Part shown: piece after piece, positions 1-7,541 of the stretch
How positions within the stretch are numbered: the first letter of the stretch is position 1
Layout of the letters: each line of letters begins with the position of its first letter
Origin: Allotamlana fucoidanivorans
GTDB taxonomy: Bacteria > Bacteroidota > Bacteroidia > Flavobacteriales > Flavobacteriaceae
Length of the DNA: 64,000 nt
NCBI RefSeq assembly: GCF_045788535.1
Contig: NZ_CP074074.1
Location: 186,001-250,000 of the forward strand
Direction of reading: 5' to 3'
Notes under the pieces: model-generated
Seen by the model: the letters and a program-made list of their open reading frames with translations, nothing else
What the model was told of the DNA's origin: nothing
Databases searched by the model: none
Made by a program: the position numbers and the translations under genes

Positions 1-202
1 CTTGAATCATAAAATCTGGAATTACTCTGTGAAATTTTAAGCCATCATAATAAGGTGTTCCTTGTGGTTTTACCTTGTTTTCTAAGTTCCCTTCTGCTAA
101 GGCTACAAAGTTACCAACCGTTCCTGGTGTTTTTTTGTACTCTAAAGCCACAAGAATTTCTCCTTTTGTGGTATTAAATTTTGCGTATAAACCGTCTTGC
201 AT
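1..202 (-). CDS. Cyclophilin-type peptidyl-prolyl isomerase, N-terminal part (runs off the window)
   Basis: Reading leftwards from an ATG at 202, the frame stays open to the window edge and gives 67 residues beginning MQDGLYAKFNTTKGEILVAL. This is the opening of a cyclophilin fold. The stretch TPGTVGNFVALAEG followed by GLKFHRVIPDFMIQ contains the family's FHRVIPDFMIQ signature with the catalytic Arg. The product would catalyse proline isomerisation during protein folding. No signal peptide is visible, so it is probably cytoplasmic or an N-terminal piece of a larger isomerase. A consensus -7 box lies 23 nt upstream of the start. The C-terminal part is outside the window. Confidence 0.88.
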   Translation of the reverse strand, partial: MQDGLYAKFNTTKGEILVALEYKKTPGTVGNFVALAEGNLENKVKPQGTPYYDGLKFHRVIPDFMIQ

Positions 203-224
203 TGTTCTAATTTTTAAGAAAGTG

Positions 225-232
225 CAAAGATA
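225..232 (-). promoter_or_regulatory. -7 box (TATCTTTG) for the cyclophilin gene
   Basis: Minus-strand TATCTTTG is a perfect match to the Bacteroidota -7 consensus TAnnTTTG and ends 23 nt before the cyclophilin ATG. No convincing -33 TTG was found at normal spacing. Confidence 0.6.
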
Positions 233-394
233 GGAAACTAAGTGAAAACTATGAGTTTAGACACAATAAGTATTAATTAAATTTACGAGTATGCCCTCTA
301 AATAAAAACCAAATATCATAGTGTTTATGAAAATGGCTTGCAAAACATGATGCATCTAAGTTGCATTCAAGCCTATTTTAAGAAGCTTAAGGCA

Positions 395-425
395 ATAAAA
401 AAAGCCATAACATATGCTAGGCTTT
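395..425 (-). terminator. Probable rho-independent terminator of recQ
   Basis: On the minus strand AAAGCC and GGCTTT form a stem around an AT-rich loop, followed by a run of T. It lies about 30 nt past the recQ stop codon. The stem is short, so confidence is moderate. Confidence 0.5.
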
Positions 426-452
426 ATTTGTGTTGTGATTTAAAAAAATCTT

Positions 453-2657
453 TTAATTAGCTACTTCACTGATAAACTTTATTCTGTATAAACGCAGTTC
501 TTCGTCATCATAATCGCCATCAAACTCATCAATAGCATCTGAAATGGCATCTGTTTCCGATTCCATAAAATACTCATGAATTTCTTCTTGTTGCTCTTCA
601 TCTAAAATATCATCAATCCAGTAATCAATATTCAATTTTGTTCCCGAATAAACTATGGCTTCCATTTCCTTAATAAACTCATCCATTTCCATACCTTTAG
701 CTGAAGCAATATCATCAAGTGGCAACTTTCTATCTATATTTTGAATGATATAAAGTTTATTGGCCGAATTGCTTCCAGTAGATTTTACCACCAAATCATC
801 TGGCCTAATAATATCATTTTCTTCAACATACTTGGCTATTAGAGCTATAAAATCTTTGCCGTATTTTTTTGCCTTGCCGTCTCCAACACCGTGAACATTT
901 GCCAATTCCGCAAGGGTAATGGGATATTTAAGCGCCATATCTTCTAACGAAGGATCTTGAAAAATAACAAAAGGGGGGACCCCTAATTTTTTAGCATTCT
1001 TTTTACGCAAATCTTTAAGTATGCCCATTAAAACTGTATCTGCCACCGCTCCAGCACTTTTTGATGGTGCTATTATAGAACCATCTTCTTGCTCACCTTC
1101 AAAGACATGATCTTCAGTCATCATAAAAGATATTGGGCTATCAATAAACTTTTTCCCCTCTTCTACTATCTTTATAACACCGTAAGTTTCAATATCCTTT
1201 TTTAAATACCCTGCAATAAGTACTTGCCTTAAAAGCGCCATCCAATGCTTTTTGTCTTTATCTTTTCCTTTACCAAAGAAAGGCTGCTCGTTTGTTTTGT
1301 GCGAGTTAATTAAGGCATTTTCTTTTCCTATAATAACATTCACCAGGTCTTTAGATTTGTACTTTTCATTAGTATCTCTAATAATTTCCAACAAAACCTT
1401 TACATCATCCTTTGCTTCTGTTTGCTTTTTAGGATATCTCACGTTATCATCCATATCACCTCCTTCACCTGTGTCATTATCAAATTCCTCTCCAAAATAA
1501 TGAAGAATAAATTTACGCCTCGATATAGAGGTTTCAGCAAAAGCAATTACTTCCTGCAATAAAGCATGACCAATTTCCTGCTCTGCCACTGGTTTACCAG
1601 ACATGAATTTTTCAAGCTTTTCAATGTCTTTGTAACTATAAAAGGCCAAACAATGTCCTTCACCTCCATCTCTTCCGGCTCTACCTGTTTCCTGATAATA
1701 GCTTTCAATACTTTTAGGAATATCATGATGTATTACAAAACGAACATCGGGTTTATCTATCCCCATACCAAATGCTATGGTAGCCACAACAACATCAACA
1801 TCTTCCATAAGGAATTTATCTTGATGGCTGGATCTGGTTTTGGCATCTAACCCCGCATGATAAGGCACAGCATTAATACCATTTACCTGAAGCACTTGGG
1901 CCAATTCCTCTACTCGTTTTCGGCTTAAACAATATACAATACCAGATTTGCCTTCATTCTGCTTTATAAAACGAATAATATCAGCATCTACGGCTTTGGT
2001 TTTAGGCCTAACTTCATAATACAAATTGGGCCTATTAAAGGAAGCTTTAAACGTATTGGCTCCTGTAATACCTAAATTCTTAATAATATCTTCCTGAACC
2101 TTAGGAGTTGCCGTGGCTGTTAAACCAATAATAGGAATGTTATCTCCAATGCGCTTTATAATATGCCTTAAATTTCTGTATTCTGGCCTAAAATCATGCC
2201 CCCATTCACTAATGCAATGGGCTTCATCAATGGCCATGAATGAAATTTTCACCGAGCGTAAAAATTCAACATTCTCATCTTTAGTTAAAGATTCTGGTGC
2301 TACATACAATAACTTTGTAACCCCATTTACAATATCTTCTTTAACCTGTTTAATTTCGGTTTTGTTTAAGGAAGAATTTAGAACATGGGCTATACCATCT
2401 TCTTTTGACACCCCTCTAATCGCGTCTACCTGATTTTTCATCAAGGCTATCAACGGCGAAACAACAATGGCTGTACCTTCTTGCATTAAAGCTGGCAACT
2501 GATAACAGAGCGATTTACCACCGCCCGTTGGCATAATCACAAACGTATGATTTCCTGATAAAATACTTTCAACTACGGCTTCTTGAAGACCTTTGAATTT
2601 ATTAAACCCAAAATATTTCTTCAGAGCAGCGTGCAAGTCATTTTTTGCTATTAACAT
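453..2657 (-). CDS. recQ: ATP-dependent DNA helicase RecQ, zinc-cysteine-less form
   Basis: A 734-residue superfamily 2 helicase that unwinds DNA 3'-5' in recombination and fork repair. Walker A (TGGGKS) is near residue 49 and the DEAH box (IDEAHCISEWGHDFRPEY) near 145. The helicase C domain has the GMGIDKPDVRFVIHHDIPKS and QETGRAGRDG motifs. An RQC-like winged helix and an HRDC-like region (residues about 540-620) follow, then an acidic C-terminal tail. After RRKFILHYFGEEF, where E. coli RecQ has four zinc-binding cysteines, this protein has no cysteine at all. The ATG at 2657 is preferred over an in-frame TTG three bases upstream. Confidence 0.93.
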   Translation of the reverse strand: MLIAKNDLHAALKKYFGFNKFKGLQEAVVESILSGNHTFVIMPTGGGKSLCYQLPALMQEGTAIVVSPLIALMKNQVDAIRGVSKEDGIAHVLNSSLNKTEIKQVKEDIVNGVTKLLYVAPESLTKDENVEFLRSVKISFMAIDEAHCISEWGHDFRPEYRNLRHIIKRIGDNIPIIGLTATATPKVQEDIIKNLGITGANTFKASFNRPNLYYEVRPKTKAVDADIIRFIKQNEGKSGIVYCLSRKRVEELAQVLQVNGINAVPYHAGLDAKTRSSHQDKFLMEDVDVVVATIAFGMGIDKPDVRFVIHHDIPKSIESYYQETGRAGRDGGEGHCLAFYSYKDIEKLEKFMSGKPVAEQEIGHALLQEVIAFAETSISRRKFILHYFGEEFDNDTGEGGDMDDNVRYPKKQTEAKDDVKVLLEIIRDTNEKYKSKDLVNVIIGKENALINSHKTNEQPFFGKGKDKDKKHWMALLRQVLIAGYLKKDIETYGVIKIVEEGKKFIDSPISFMMTEDHVFEGEQEDGSIIAPSKSAGAVADTVLMGILKDLRKKNAKKLGVPPFVIFQDPSLEDMALKYPITLAELANVHGVGDGKAKKYGKDFIALIAKYVEENDIIRPDDLVVKSTGSNSANKLYIIQNIDRKLPLDDIASAKGMEMDEFIKEMEAIVYSGTKLNIDYWIDDILDEEQQEEIHEYFMESETDAISDAIDEFDGDYDDEELRLYRIKFISEVAN

Positions 2658-2749
2658 CAATTCAAAATAATTAATTACTTCTTTTCTTCAAACACATTAA
2701 AAAGCAAGAGTTAATTTAATAATGTAATTGAAGAACCCTCATTTATTTT

Positions 2750-2769
2750 TTCGTTAGTTTTGTAACGAA
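2750..2769 (+). promoter_or_regulatory. kpsF promoter: -7 box inside a dyad
   Basis: TAGTTTTG at 2755-2762 fits TAnnTTTG. It is enclosed by a perfect 7-bp inverted repeat, TTCGTTA (2750-2756) and TAACGAA (2763-2769). A dyad over the -7 box is a plausible operator. The nearest upstream TTG (2728-2730) is 24 nt away, longer than usual. Confidence 0.5.
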
Positions 2770-2805
2770 TTTTCAAGCTCTAGTTCATATTAGAACCGAA
2801 TGTGA

Positions 2806-2827
2806 TTAAAGATAATAAAATCTTTAA
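2806..2827 (+). promoter_or_regulatory. Leader hairpin upstream of kpsF
   Basis: TTAAAGAT and ATCTTTAA form an 8-bp stem with a 6-nt loop. It ends 2 nt before the ATG of a short leader ORF. With no T-tract it does not look like a terminator. Confidence 0.4.
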
Positions 2828-2829
2828 AC

Positions 2830-2856
2830 ATGAACCCAAAAAAAATTAAGTTTTGA
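2830..2856 (+). CDS. Possible 8-codon leader peptide (MNPKKIKF) overlapping the kpsF start
   Basis: An ATG at 2830 opens eight codons, MNPKKIKF, closed by TGA at 2854-2856. The TGA overlaps the TTG start of kpsF (2853-2855) by two bases, the arrangement seen in translational coupling by termination and re-initiation. It may be chance in AT-rich DNA. There is no independent evidence of translation. Confidence 0.35.
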   Translation: MNPKKIKF

Positions 2857-3818
2857 AAGACAATAGTGTAATAATTAACAAAGCGAAAGAAACCATTAAA
2901 ATGGAGAGTGATGCCATTTTAAACCTATCTAATTTAATATCAAATGATTTCACTAAAGCAGTTGAACTTATTTATAAATCAAAAGGACGCGTTGTTATTA
3001 CTGGTATTGGGAAGAGTGCTATAATTGCTTCAAAAATTGTAGCCACCTTAAATTCTACTGGAACACCTTCAGTTTTTATGCATGCCGCCGACGCTATTCA
3101 CGGTGATTTAGGTTTAATTCTTAAAGATGATATTGTTATTTGTATTTCAAAAAGTGGGAATACGCCAGAAATTAAAGTTTTGGCACCATTAATAAAAAGA
3201 GCAAATAACAAAATGATTGCCATGACTGGAAATCCAGATTCATTCCTTGGTCAGCAAGCAGATTTCATTCTAAATACATTTGTAGAAAAAGAAGCCTGCC
3301 CAAATAATTTAGCACCAACTACAAGTACAACCGCTCAGTTGGTTATGGGTGATGCTTTAGCCGTTTGTTTGTTAGATTTGCGTGGGTTTTCAAGCAAGGA
3401 TTTTGCAAAATACCATCCTGGAGGCGCTTTGGGCAAGAAATTATACCTAAGAGTACAAGACATTTCATCTGTAAACACTAAACCCCAAGTAACTCCAGAA
3501 ACAAGCATAAAAAATGTCATTATTGAGATTTCTGAAAAAATGCTAGGTGTTACTGCTGTGGTTGAAGACAACAAAATCATTGGCATAATCACTGATGGAG
3601 ATTTAAGACGTATGCTAAGTAACTCAGACAATTTAACAGGGCTTACAGCAGGTGATATTATGAGCAAAAAACCTAGAACTATTGAAGCTAGCGCTATGGC
3701 TATTGATGCCTTAGATGTTATGGAAGACCATAGCATTTCTCAATTATTGGTAGAACATAATGGTGAATATGCAGGCGTTGTTCATTTACATGATTTAATA
3801 AAAGAAGGCATTATATAA
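2853..3818 (+). CDS. kpsF: D-arabinose 5-phosphate isomerase (KpsF/GutQ family)
   Basis: A 321-residue cytoplasmic enzyme converting ribulose 5-phosphate to arabinose 5-phosphate, the precursor of KDO for lipopolysaccharide. An N-terminal SIS sugar-isomerase domain (about residues 35-165) carries GRVVITGIGKSA and CISKSGNTPE. Two CBS domains follow (about 205-260 and 270-320). The start is TTG at 2853; the next in-frame ATG would remove 16 residues conserved in length in the family. The stop codon overlaps the tatC ATG, so the two are one transcript with the AhpD-like gene and lptB. Confidence 0.92.
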   Translation: MKDNSVIINKAKETIKMESDAILNLSNLISNDFTKAVELIYKSKGRVVITGIGKSAIIASKIVATLNSTGTPSVFMHAADAIHGDLGLILKDDIVICISKSGNTPEIKVLAPLIKRANNKMIAMTGNPDSFLGQQADFILNTFVEKEACPNNLAPTTSTTAQLVMGDALAVCLLDLRGFSSKDFAKYHPGGALGKKLYLRVQDISSVNTKPQVTPETSIKNVIIEISEKMLGVTAVVEDNKIIGIITDGDLRRMLSNSDNLTGLTAGDIMSKKPRTIEASAMAIDALDVMEDHSISQLLVEHNGEYAGVVHLHDLIKEGII

Positions 3819-4642
3819 TGGCAAAAAAGAATATAAACGAGATGTCTTTTTTAGATCATCTTGAAGATTTACGTTGGCATTTAATTAGAATTTGTTTATC
3901 TATTGTTATTGTTGCCACTTTAGCTTTTATTTTTAGTAGATTTATTTTTGATGCCATAATATTTGCACCACTAAGCATGGATTTCCCAACGTATGATATG
4001 CTATGCAAAACGGCCAACTTTATCAATATTGACACCACATTTTGTAATGATGAGATTCCGTTAATATTACAAAACAGAACGATGGCAGGTCAGTTCTCTG
4101 CTGATATTTGGACGGCTATTTTGGGTGGATTCATTATTTCCTTTCCTTATGTTATTTATCAACTATGGCTATTTGTTAGTCCAGGATTGCATGATAATGA
4201 ACGTAGGCATTCTCGTGGTTTTATTATTATTAGTTCCTTGTTATTTTTCCTAGGCGTGTTATTTGGTTACTATATCATTACGCCTTTATCTATAAATTTC
4301 TTAGCAAATTATAGCATTTCAGAATTGGTTGACAATCAAATTGACATTAGTTCATACATCGCCTTGGTAAGAGCTTCCTCACTGGCATCAGGACTCATTT
4401 TCGAGCTTCCTATAATCATATATTTTTTAACAAAAATAGGCTTAGTTACGCCTGAATTCCTTAAAAAATATAGAAAATACGCATTGGTTATTGTCCTTAT
4501 ATTTTCAGCCATTATTACACCACCAGACATTGCTAGTCAGGTTATTGTAGCTATTCCTGTATTAATATTATACCAAGTAAGTATTTACATTTCTAAAATA
4601 GTGGTTAGAAATCAAAAACGAAAAGAAGCTAAAAATGTCTGA
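3818..4642 (+). CDS. tatC: Sec-independent protein translocase subunit TatC
   Basis: A 274-residue inner-membrane protein with six predicted membrane spans. It is the receptor component of the twin-arginine translocase, which exports folded proteins. Family features include the N-terminal MSFLDHLEDLRWHLIR (the conserved HLxELR region), FSADIWTAILGGFIISFPYVIYQ and the later PDIASQ loop. It overlaps kpsF by one base and the next gene by eight bases. A TatA-type partner lies about 32 kb away at 36054; no tatB is seen, which is normal in this phylum. Confidence 0.95.
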   Translation: MAKKNINEMSFLDHLEDLRWHLIRICLSIVIVATLAFIFSRFIFDAIIFAPLSMDFPTYDMLCKTANFINIDTTFCNDEIPLILQNRTMAGQFSADIWTAILGGFIISFPYVIYQLWLFVSPGLHDNERRHSRGFIIISSLLFFLGVLFGYYIITPLSINFLANYSISELVDNQIDISSYIALVRASSLASGLIFELPIIIYFLTKIGLVTPEFLKKYRKYALVIVLIFSAIITPPDIASQVIVAIPVLILYQVSIYISKIVVRNQKRKEAKNV

Positions 4643-4979
4643 TATTGTTAATGAATTTAATGCGTATCGCTCAAGAATGAATGACAAAATTCTTGCTGAT
4701 AATAACAAAATAATAAAGCGCATTTTTAACCTGGATACCAATGCATACGCCAAAGGCGCCTTAGATGTAAAAACAAAAGAACTTTTAGGTTTGGTGGCTT
4801 CTGCGGTATTAAGATGCGATGATTGTATTAAATATCATTTAGAAACCTGTTATAAAGAAGGTTTAAAAAAAGAAGAAGTTATTGAAGCGTTAAGCATCGC
4901 TACTTTGGTAGGAGGCACCATTGTGATTCCTCATTTAAGACGAGCCTATGAGTTTTGGGATGCCCTAGAAGCCCAATAA
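4635..4979 (+). CDS. Carboxymuconolactone decarboxylase / AhpD-like protein
   Basis: A 114-residue protein with the AhpD-type core. The redox motif C61-D-D-C64 with His68 sits in VLRCDDCIKYHLETCYKEG, followed by a helix-rich domain ending VGGTIVIPHLRRAYEF. In AhpD the CxxC pair acts as a disulfide reductase for peroxidase or lipoyl partners; the true substrate here is unknown. It overlaps tatC by eight bases and is followed directly by lptB, so its expression is tied to envelope biogenesis genes. Confidence 0.85.
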   Translation: MSDIVNEFNAYRSRMNDKILADNNKIIKRIFNLDTNAYAKGALDVKTKELLGLVASAVLRCDDCIKYHLETCYKEGLKKEEVIEALSIATLVGGTIVIPHLRRAYEFWDALEAQ

Positions 4980-5006
4980 TTGTTTAAATTTTACGTTATT
5001 GCAGTT

Positions 5007-5747
5007 ATGATATTAAAAGCAGAAAATTTAATGAAGTCCTACAACGGACGAAAAGTAGTAAAAGATGTTTCCTTAGAGGTTAACCAAGGGGAAATTGTAG
5101 GTCTTTTAGGCCCAAATGGTGCAGGAAAAACCACATCGTTCTACATGATTGTAGGCTTAATTAAACCAAATGGCGGACATATTTTTTTAGATAATACTGA
5201 AATCACTAAATACCCCATGTATAAACGGGCTCAAAACGGAATTGGATACTTAGCTCAAGAAGCGTCTGTTTTTAGAAAATTAAGTATTGAGGATAATATT
5301 TTAAGTGTTTTACAACTTACCAAGCTTAGTAAAAAAGAACAAGAACTTAAAATGGAATCACTTATTGAAGAATTTGGGCTAGGCCATATTAGAAAAAACC
5401 GAGGCGATTTACTGTCTGGTGGTGAACGCAGACGTACTGAAATTGCACGTGCCCTAGCTACAGATCCCAGCTTCATTTTACTTGACGAACCCTTTGCTGG
5501 TGTTGACCCCGTTGCTGTTGAAGATATTCAGCGTATTGTAGCGCAGTTAACAAAAAAGAACATAGGTATTCTTATCACAGATCATAACGTACAAGAAACG
5601 CTAGCTATTACAGACCGTACTTATTTAATGTTTGAAGGAAGTATTCTTAAAGCGGGTAAACCTGAAGAATTGGCCGATGACGAAATGGTACGAAAAGTGT
5701 ATTTAGGTCAGAATTTTGAACTTCGTAAAAAGAAGATTAGAGATTAA
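5007..5747 (+). CDS. lptB: LPS export ABC transporter ATPase LptB
   Basis: A 246-residue cytoplasmic ATPase that powers lipopolysaccharide extraction by LptFG. Walker A is GPNGAGKT (about residues 35-42), the signature is LLSGGERRR, Walker B is FILLDEPFAGVDP and the switch His lies in LITDHNV. The ATG at 5007 (MILKAENLMKSYNG) is preferred; an upstream in-frame TTG at 4980 would add nine residues not typical of LptB. It is the last gene of the kpsF operon, which joins KDO precursor synthesis with LPS export. Confidence 0.94.
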   Translation: MILKAENLMKSYNGRKVVKDVSLEVNQGEIVGLLGPNGAGKTTSFYMIVGLIKPNGGHIFLDNTEITKYPMYKRAQNGIGYLAQEASVFRKLSIEDNILSVLQLTKLSKKEQELKMESLIEEFGLGHIRKNRGDLLSGGERRRTEIARALATDPSFILLDEPFAGVDPVAVEDIQRIVAQLTKKNIGILITDHNVQETLAITDRTYLMFEGSILKAGKPEELADDEMVRKVYLGQNFELRKKKIRD

Positions 5748-5775
5748 ACTAATTATTTCCTTCTTATTTATTGAG

Positions 5776-5810
5776 TAACGCACCGTATTGTCTTTTATAC
5801 TACTGCGTTA
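5776..5810. repeat. Inverted repeat TAACGCA/TGCGTTA in an intergenic gap
   Basis: The 235-bp gap after lptB holds no convincing gene. Its one notable feature is a perfect 7-bp inverted repeat (5776-5782 and 5804-5810) with a 21-nt AT-rich interval and no T-tract. The function is unknown. Confidence 0.35.
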
Positions 5811-5982
5811 TATCTAATCAATTTATATCATTTTCCATCTTCCATTTAAATGCTTTAATGATTAATCATTACAAGTACATATTCTTATGTCCCAAGAATT
5901 TTGAACTTTTATTCATAAAAACAATTATTTATCAAATATTTTTATATATATTTATGATATCATTTTAATATCATTTTAAATC

Positions 5983-6840
5983 ATGAAAGAAGAAAAACTT
6001 ATAATGCCAGCCAACGGTTATCTTATGTTAATTGTTTTTACCCTTATGTTAATTGGTGGTATAGCACTCATTCAAGTAGGAACAGGATTTGCAGCTATCC
6101 CAATCGTTCTTGCTCTAATTACTTCTATAGGTTTTATTATGGTACAACCAAACAACTCAAGAGTGTTTTTACTTTTTGGAAAATACGTAGGCACCATTAA
6201 AAAAAATGGTTTTTATTGGGTAAACCCGTTTTATACAAAAAAGAAAATTTCGCTACGCGCCAGAAACTTTGATAGTGAACGCCTCAAAGTAAATGACAAA
6301 CTAGGAAACCCAGTTATGATAAGCACCATTTTAGTTTGGCGCGTAAAAGACACGTTTAAAGCGGCCTTTGATGTTGATAATTACGAGGATTTTGTACGGG
6401 TACAAACTGACGCTGCGGTACGTAAGCTAGCGAGTATGTATCCTTACGATAATTTTGCAGATGAAGGCTATACCGAAGATATTACTCTAAGATCTAGTGT
6501 TAATGAGGTTAGTGAAACTCTTGAAAAAGAAATTGATGAGCGTTTATCAATTGCAGGAATAGAAGTTTTAGAAGCTAGAATTGGGTATTTAGCCTATGCT
6601 CAAGAAATTGCTAATGCTATGCTAAAAAGACAACAAGCTACAGCCATAGTAGCTGCAAGACATAAAATTGTAGAAGGCGCAGTAAGCATGGTTGAAATGG
6701 CTTTAGAAGAATTAAACAAAAAAGACATTGTTGATTTAGATGAAGAACGAAAAGCCGCAATGGTGAGCAACCTTATGGTTGTTCTTTGTGGAGATAAAGA
6801 TGCCTCTCCTGTGTTGAATACAGGAACATTACACCAATAA
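5983..6840 (+). CDS. SPFH/Band 7 domain membrane protein (slipin/flotillin-like)
   Basis: A 285-residue protein with two adjacent N-terminal hydrophobic spans (about residues 10-52), then an SPFH domain. The SPFH domain starts near VQPNNSRVFLLFGKYVGTIK and continues through RARNFDSERLKVNDKLGNPV and VRVQTDAAVRKLASMYPYDN. A helical segment rich in Ala and Glu follows (about 200-250). Such proteins form oligomeric scaffolds at the membrane. It is followed 2 bp later by a PH-like membrane protein and then a ribbon-helix-helix protein, all on one strand. The molecular role is not known. Confidence 0.87.
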   Translation: MKEEKLIMPANGYLMLIVFTLMLIGGIALIQVGTGFAAIPIVLALITSIGFIMVQPNNSRVFLLFGKYVGTIKKNGFYWVNPFYTKKKISLRARNFDSERLKVNDKLGNPVMISTILVWRVKDTFKAAFDVDNYEDFVRVQTDAAVRKLASMYPYDNFADEGYTEDITLRSSVNEVSETLEKEIDERLSIAGIEVLEARIGYLAYAQEIANAMLKRQQATAIVAARHKIVEGAVSMVEMALEELNKKDIVDLDEERKAAMVSNLMVVLCGDKDASPVLNTGTLHQ

Positions 6841-6842
6841 CA

Positions 6843-7331
6843 ATGAGAATTTTTAAAGAAGAACAGCGTTTTACACAGAGTTGGCTTCTCATTGTAATTG
6901 GCTTATCTATAATGATTCCTCTTATTTTTTTGACTAATGGTTTGATAGCAAAACAAATATCTTTATTAAACTATCTTCTAATCTCTTCTTTTATAATTCT
7001 ATGCTGTAGTTTTATTTTTATCTTTAAACTAAACACTCGAATTGATGAAATTGGTATACATTACCAATTTTTTCCAATACACAGAAATTTAAAAACCATT
7101 TATTGGAAAGATATTTTTAGCGCAAAAACAAGAAAGTACAATGCAATAAAGGAATATGGCGGATGGGGCTTAAGAGGCGGAAGCCTTCTTGGAGGCAAAA
7201 ACATTGCCATTAATGTAAAAGGCAATATTGGTTTACAATTGACACTTAAAAACAAAAAAAGGATTCTTATCGGGACTCAAAAAAAAAGTGAGATAGACCG
7301 TGTAATTTCAAGATATTTGAATCAAAATTAA
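6843..7331 (+). CDS. Small membrane protein with PH-like C-terminal domain, unknown function
   Basis: A 162-residue protein. Two hydrophobic spans (about residues 15-36 and 40-62) are followed by a soluble region beginning NTRIDEIGIHYQFFPIHRN. That region contains IYWKDIFSAKTRKYNA, a Gly-rich GGWGLRGGSLLGGKN and a C-terminal KKRILIGTQKKSEIDRVI. The layout resembles bacterial PH-like domain proteins, but I do not recognise a named family with certainty. It sits 2 bp after the SPFH gene and 3 bp before the ribbon-helix-helix gene, so all three are probably co-translated. Confidence 0.75.
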   Translation: MRIFKEEQRFTQSWLLIVIGLSIMIPLIFLTNGLIAKQISLLNYLLISSFIILCCSFIFIFKLNTRIDEIGIHYQFFPIHRNLKTIYWKDIFSAKTRKYNAIKEYGGWGLRGGSLLGGKNIAINVKGNIGLQLTLKNKKRILIGTQKKSEIDRVISRYLNQN

Positions 7332-7334
7332 AAA

Positions 7335-7505
7335 ATGGCTAAAAAGAAAGCATTTGCATTACGTATTAATGAAGACATGCTGAAGGCTATTGAAAAATGG
7401 GCTGCGGATGAATTCCGAAGTACCAATGGTCAAATTGAATGGATGCTTAATGAAAGTTTAAAAAAAGCTAAGCGTATACCCTTCAAAAAAAACACCGACG
7501 AATAA
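7335..7505 (+). CDS. Arc-like ribbon-helix-helix DNA-binding protein, 56 residues
   Basis: An ATG at 7335 opens a 56-codon frame: MAKKKAFALRINEDMLKAIE, then KWAADEF, RSTNGQIEWMLNESLKKAKR and a basic tail. The pattern is one beta strand (KAFALRI) and two helices, with the second starting at STNGQIEW. This is characteristic of Arc/MetJ ribbon-helix-helix regulators, which bind DNA as dimers of dimers. It begins 3 bp after the PH-like gene. No antitoxin-toxin pairing is visible, since the next gene is on the other strand. It probably regulates this SPFH operon or acts in trans. Confidence 0.8.
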   Translation: MAKKKAFALRINEDMLKAIEKWAADEFRSTNGQIEWMLNESLKKAKRIPFKKNTDE

Positions 7506-7541
7506 ATCTACTTTTTAAACCTTCCGGAAAATTAGGAATCA

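Noticed and set aside
4336..4530. Antisense open frames within tatC, recQ, nqrB and other genes
   Set aside because: They mirror the codon structure of strongly supported genes and show no domain features of their own.
5771..5968. 65-codon open frame after lptB
   Set aside because: The product is a low-complexity mix of Phe, Ile and Tyr typical of translated AT-rich intergenic DNA, with no family resemblance and no promoter.
7335..7505. Ribbon-helix-helix protein as an antitoxin
   Set aside because: No toxin-like gene is next to it; its partners are an SPFH and a PH-like membrane protein.
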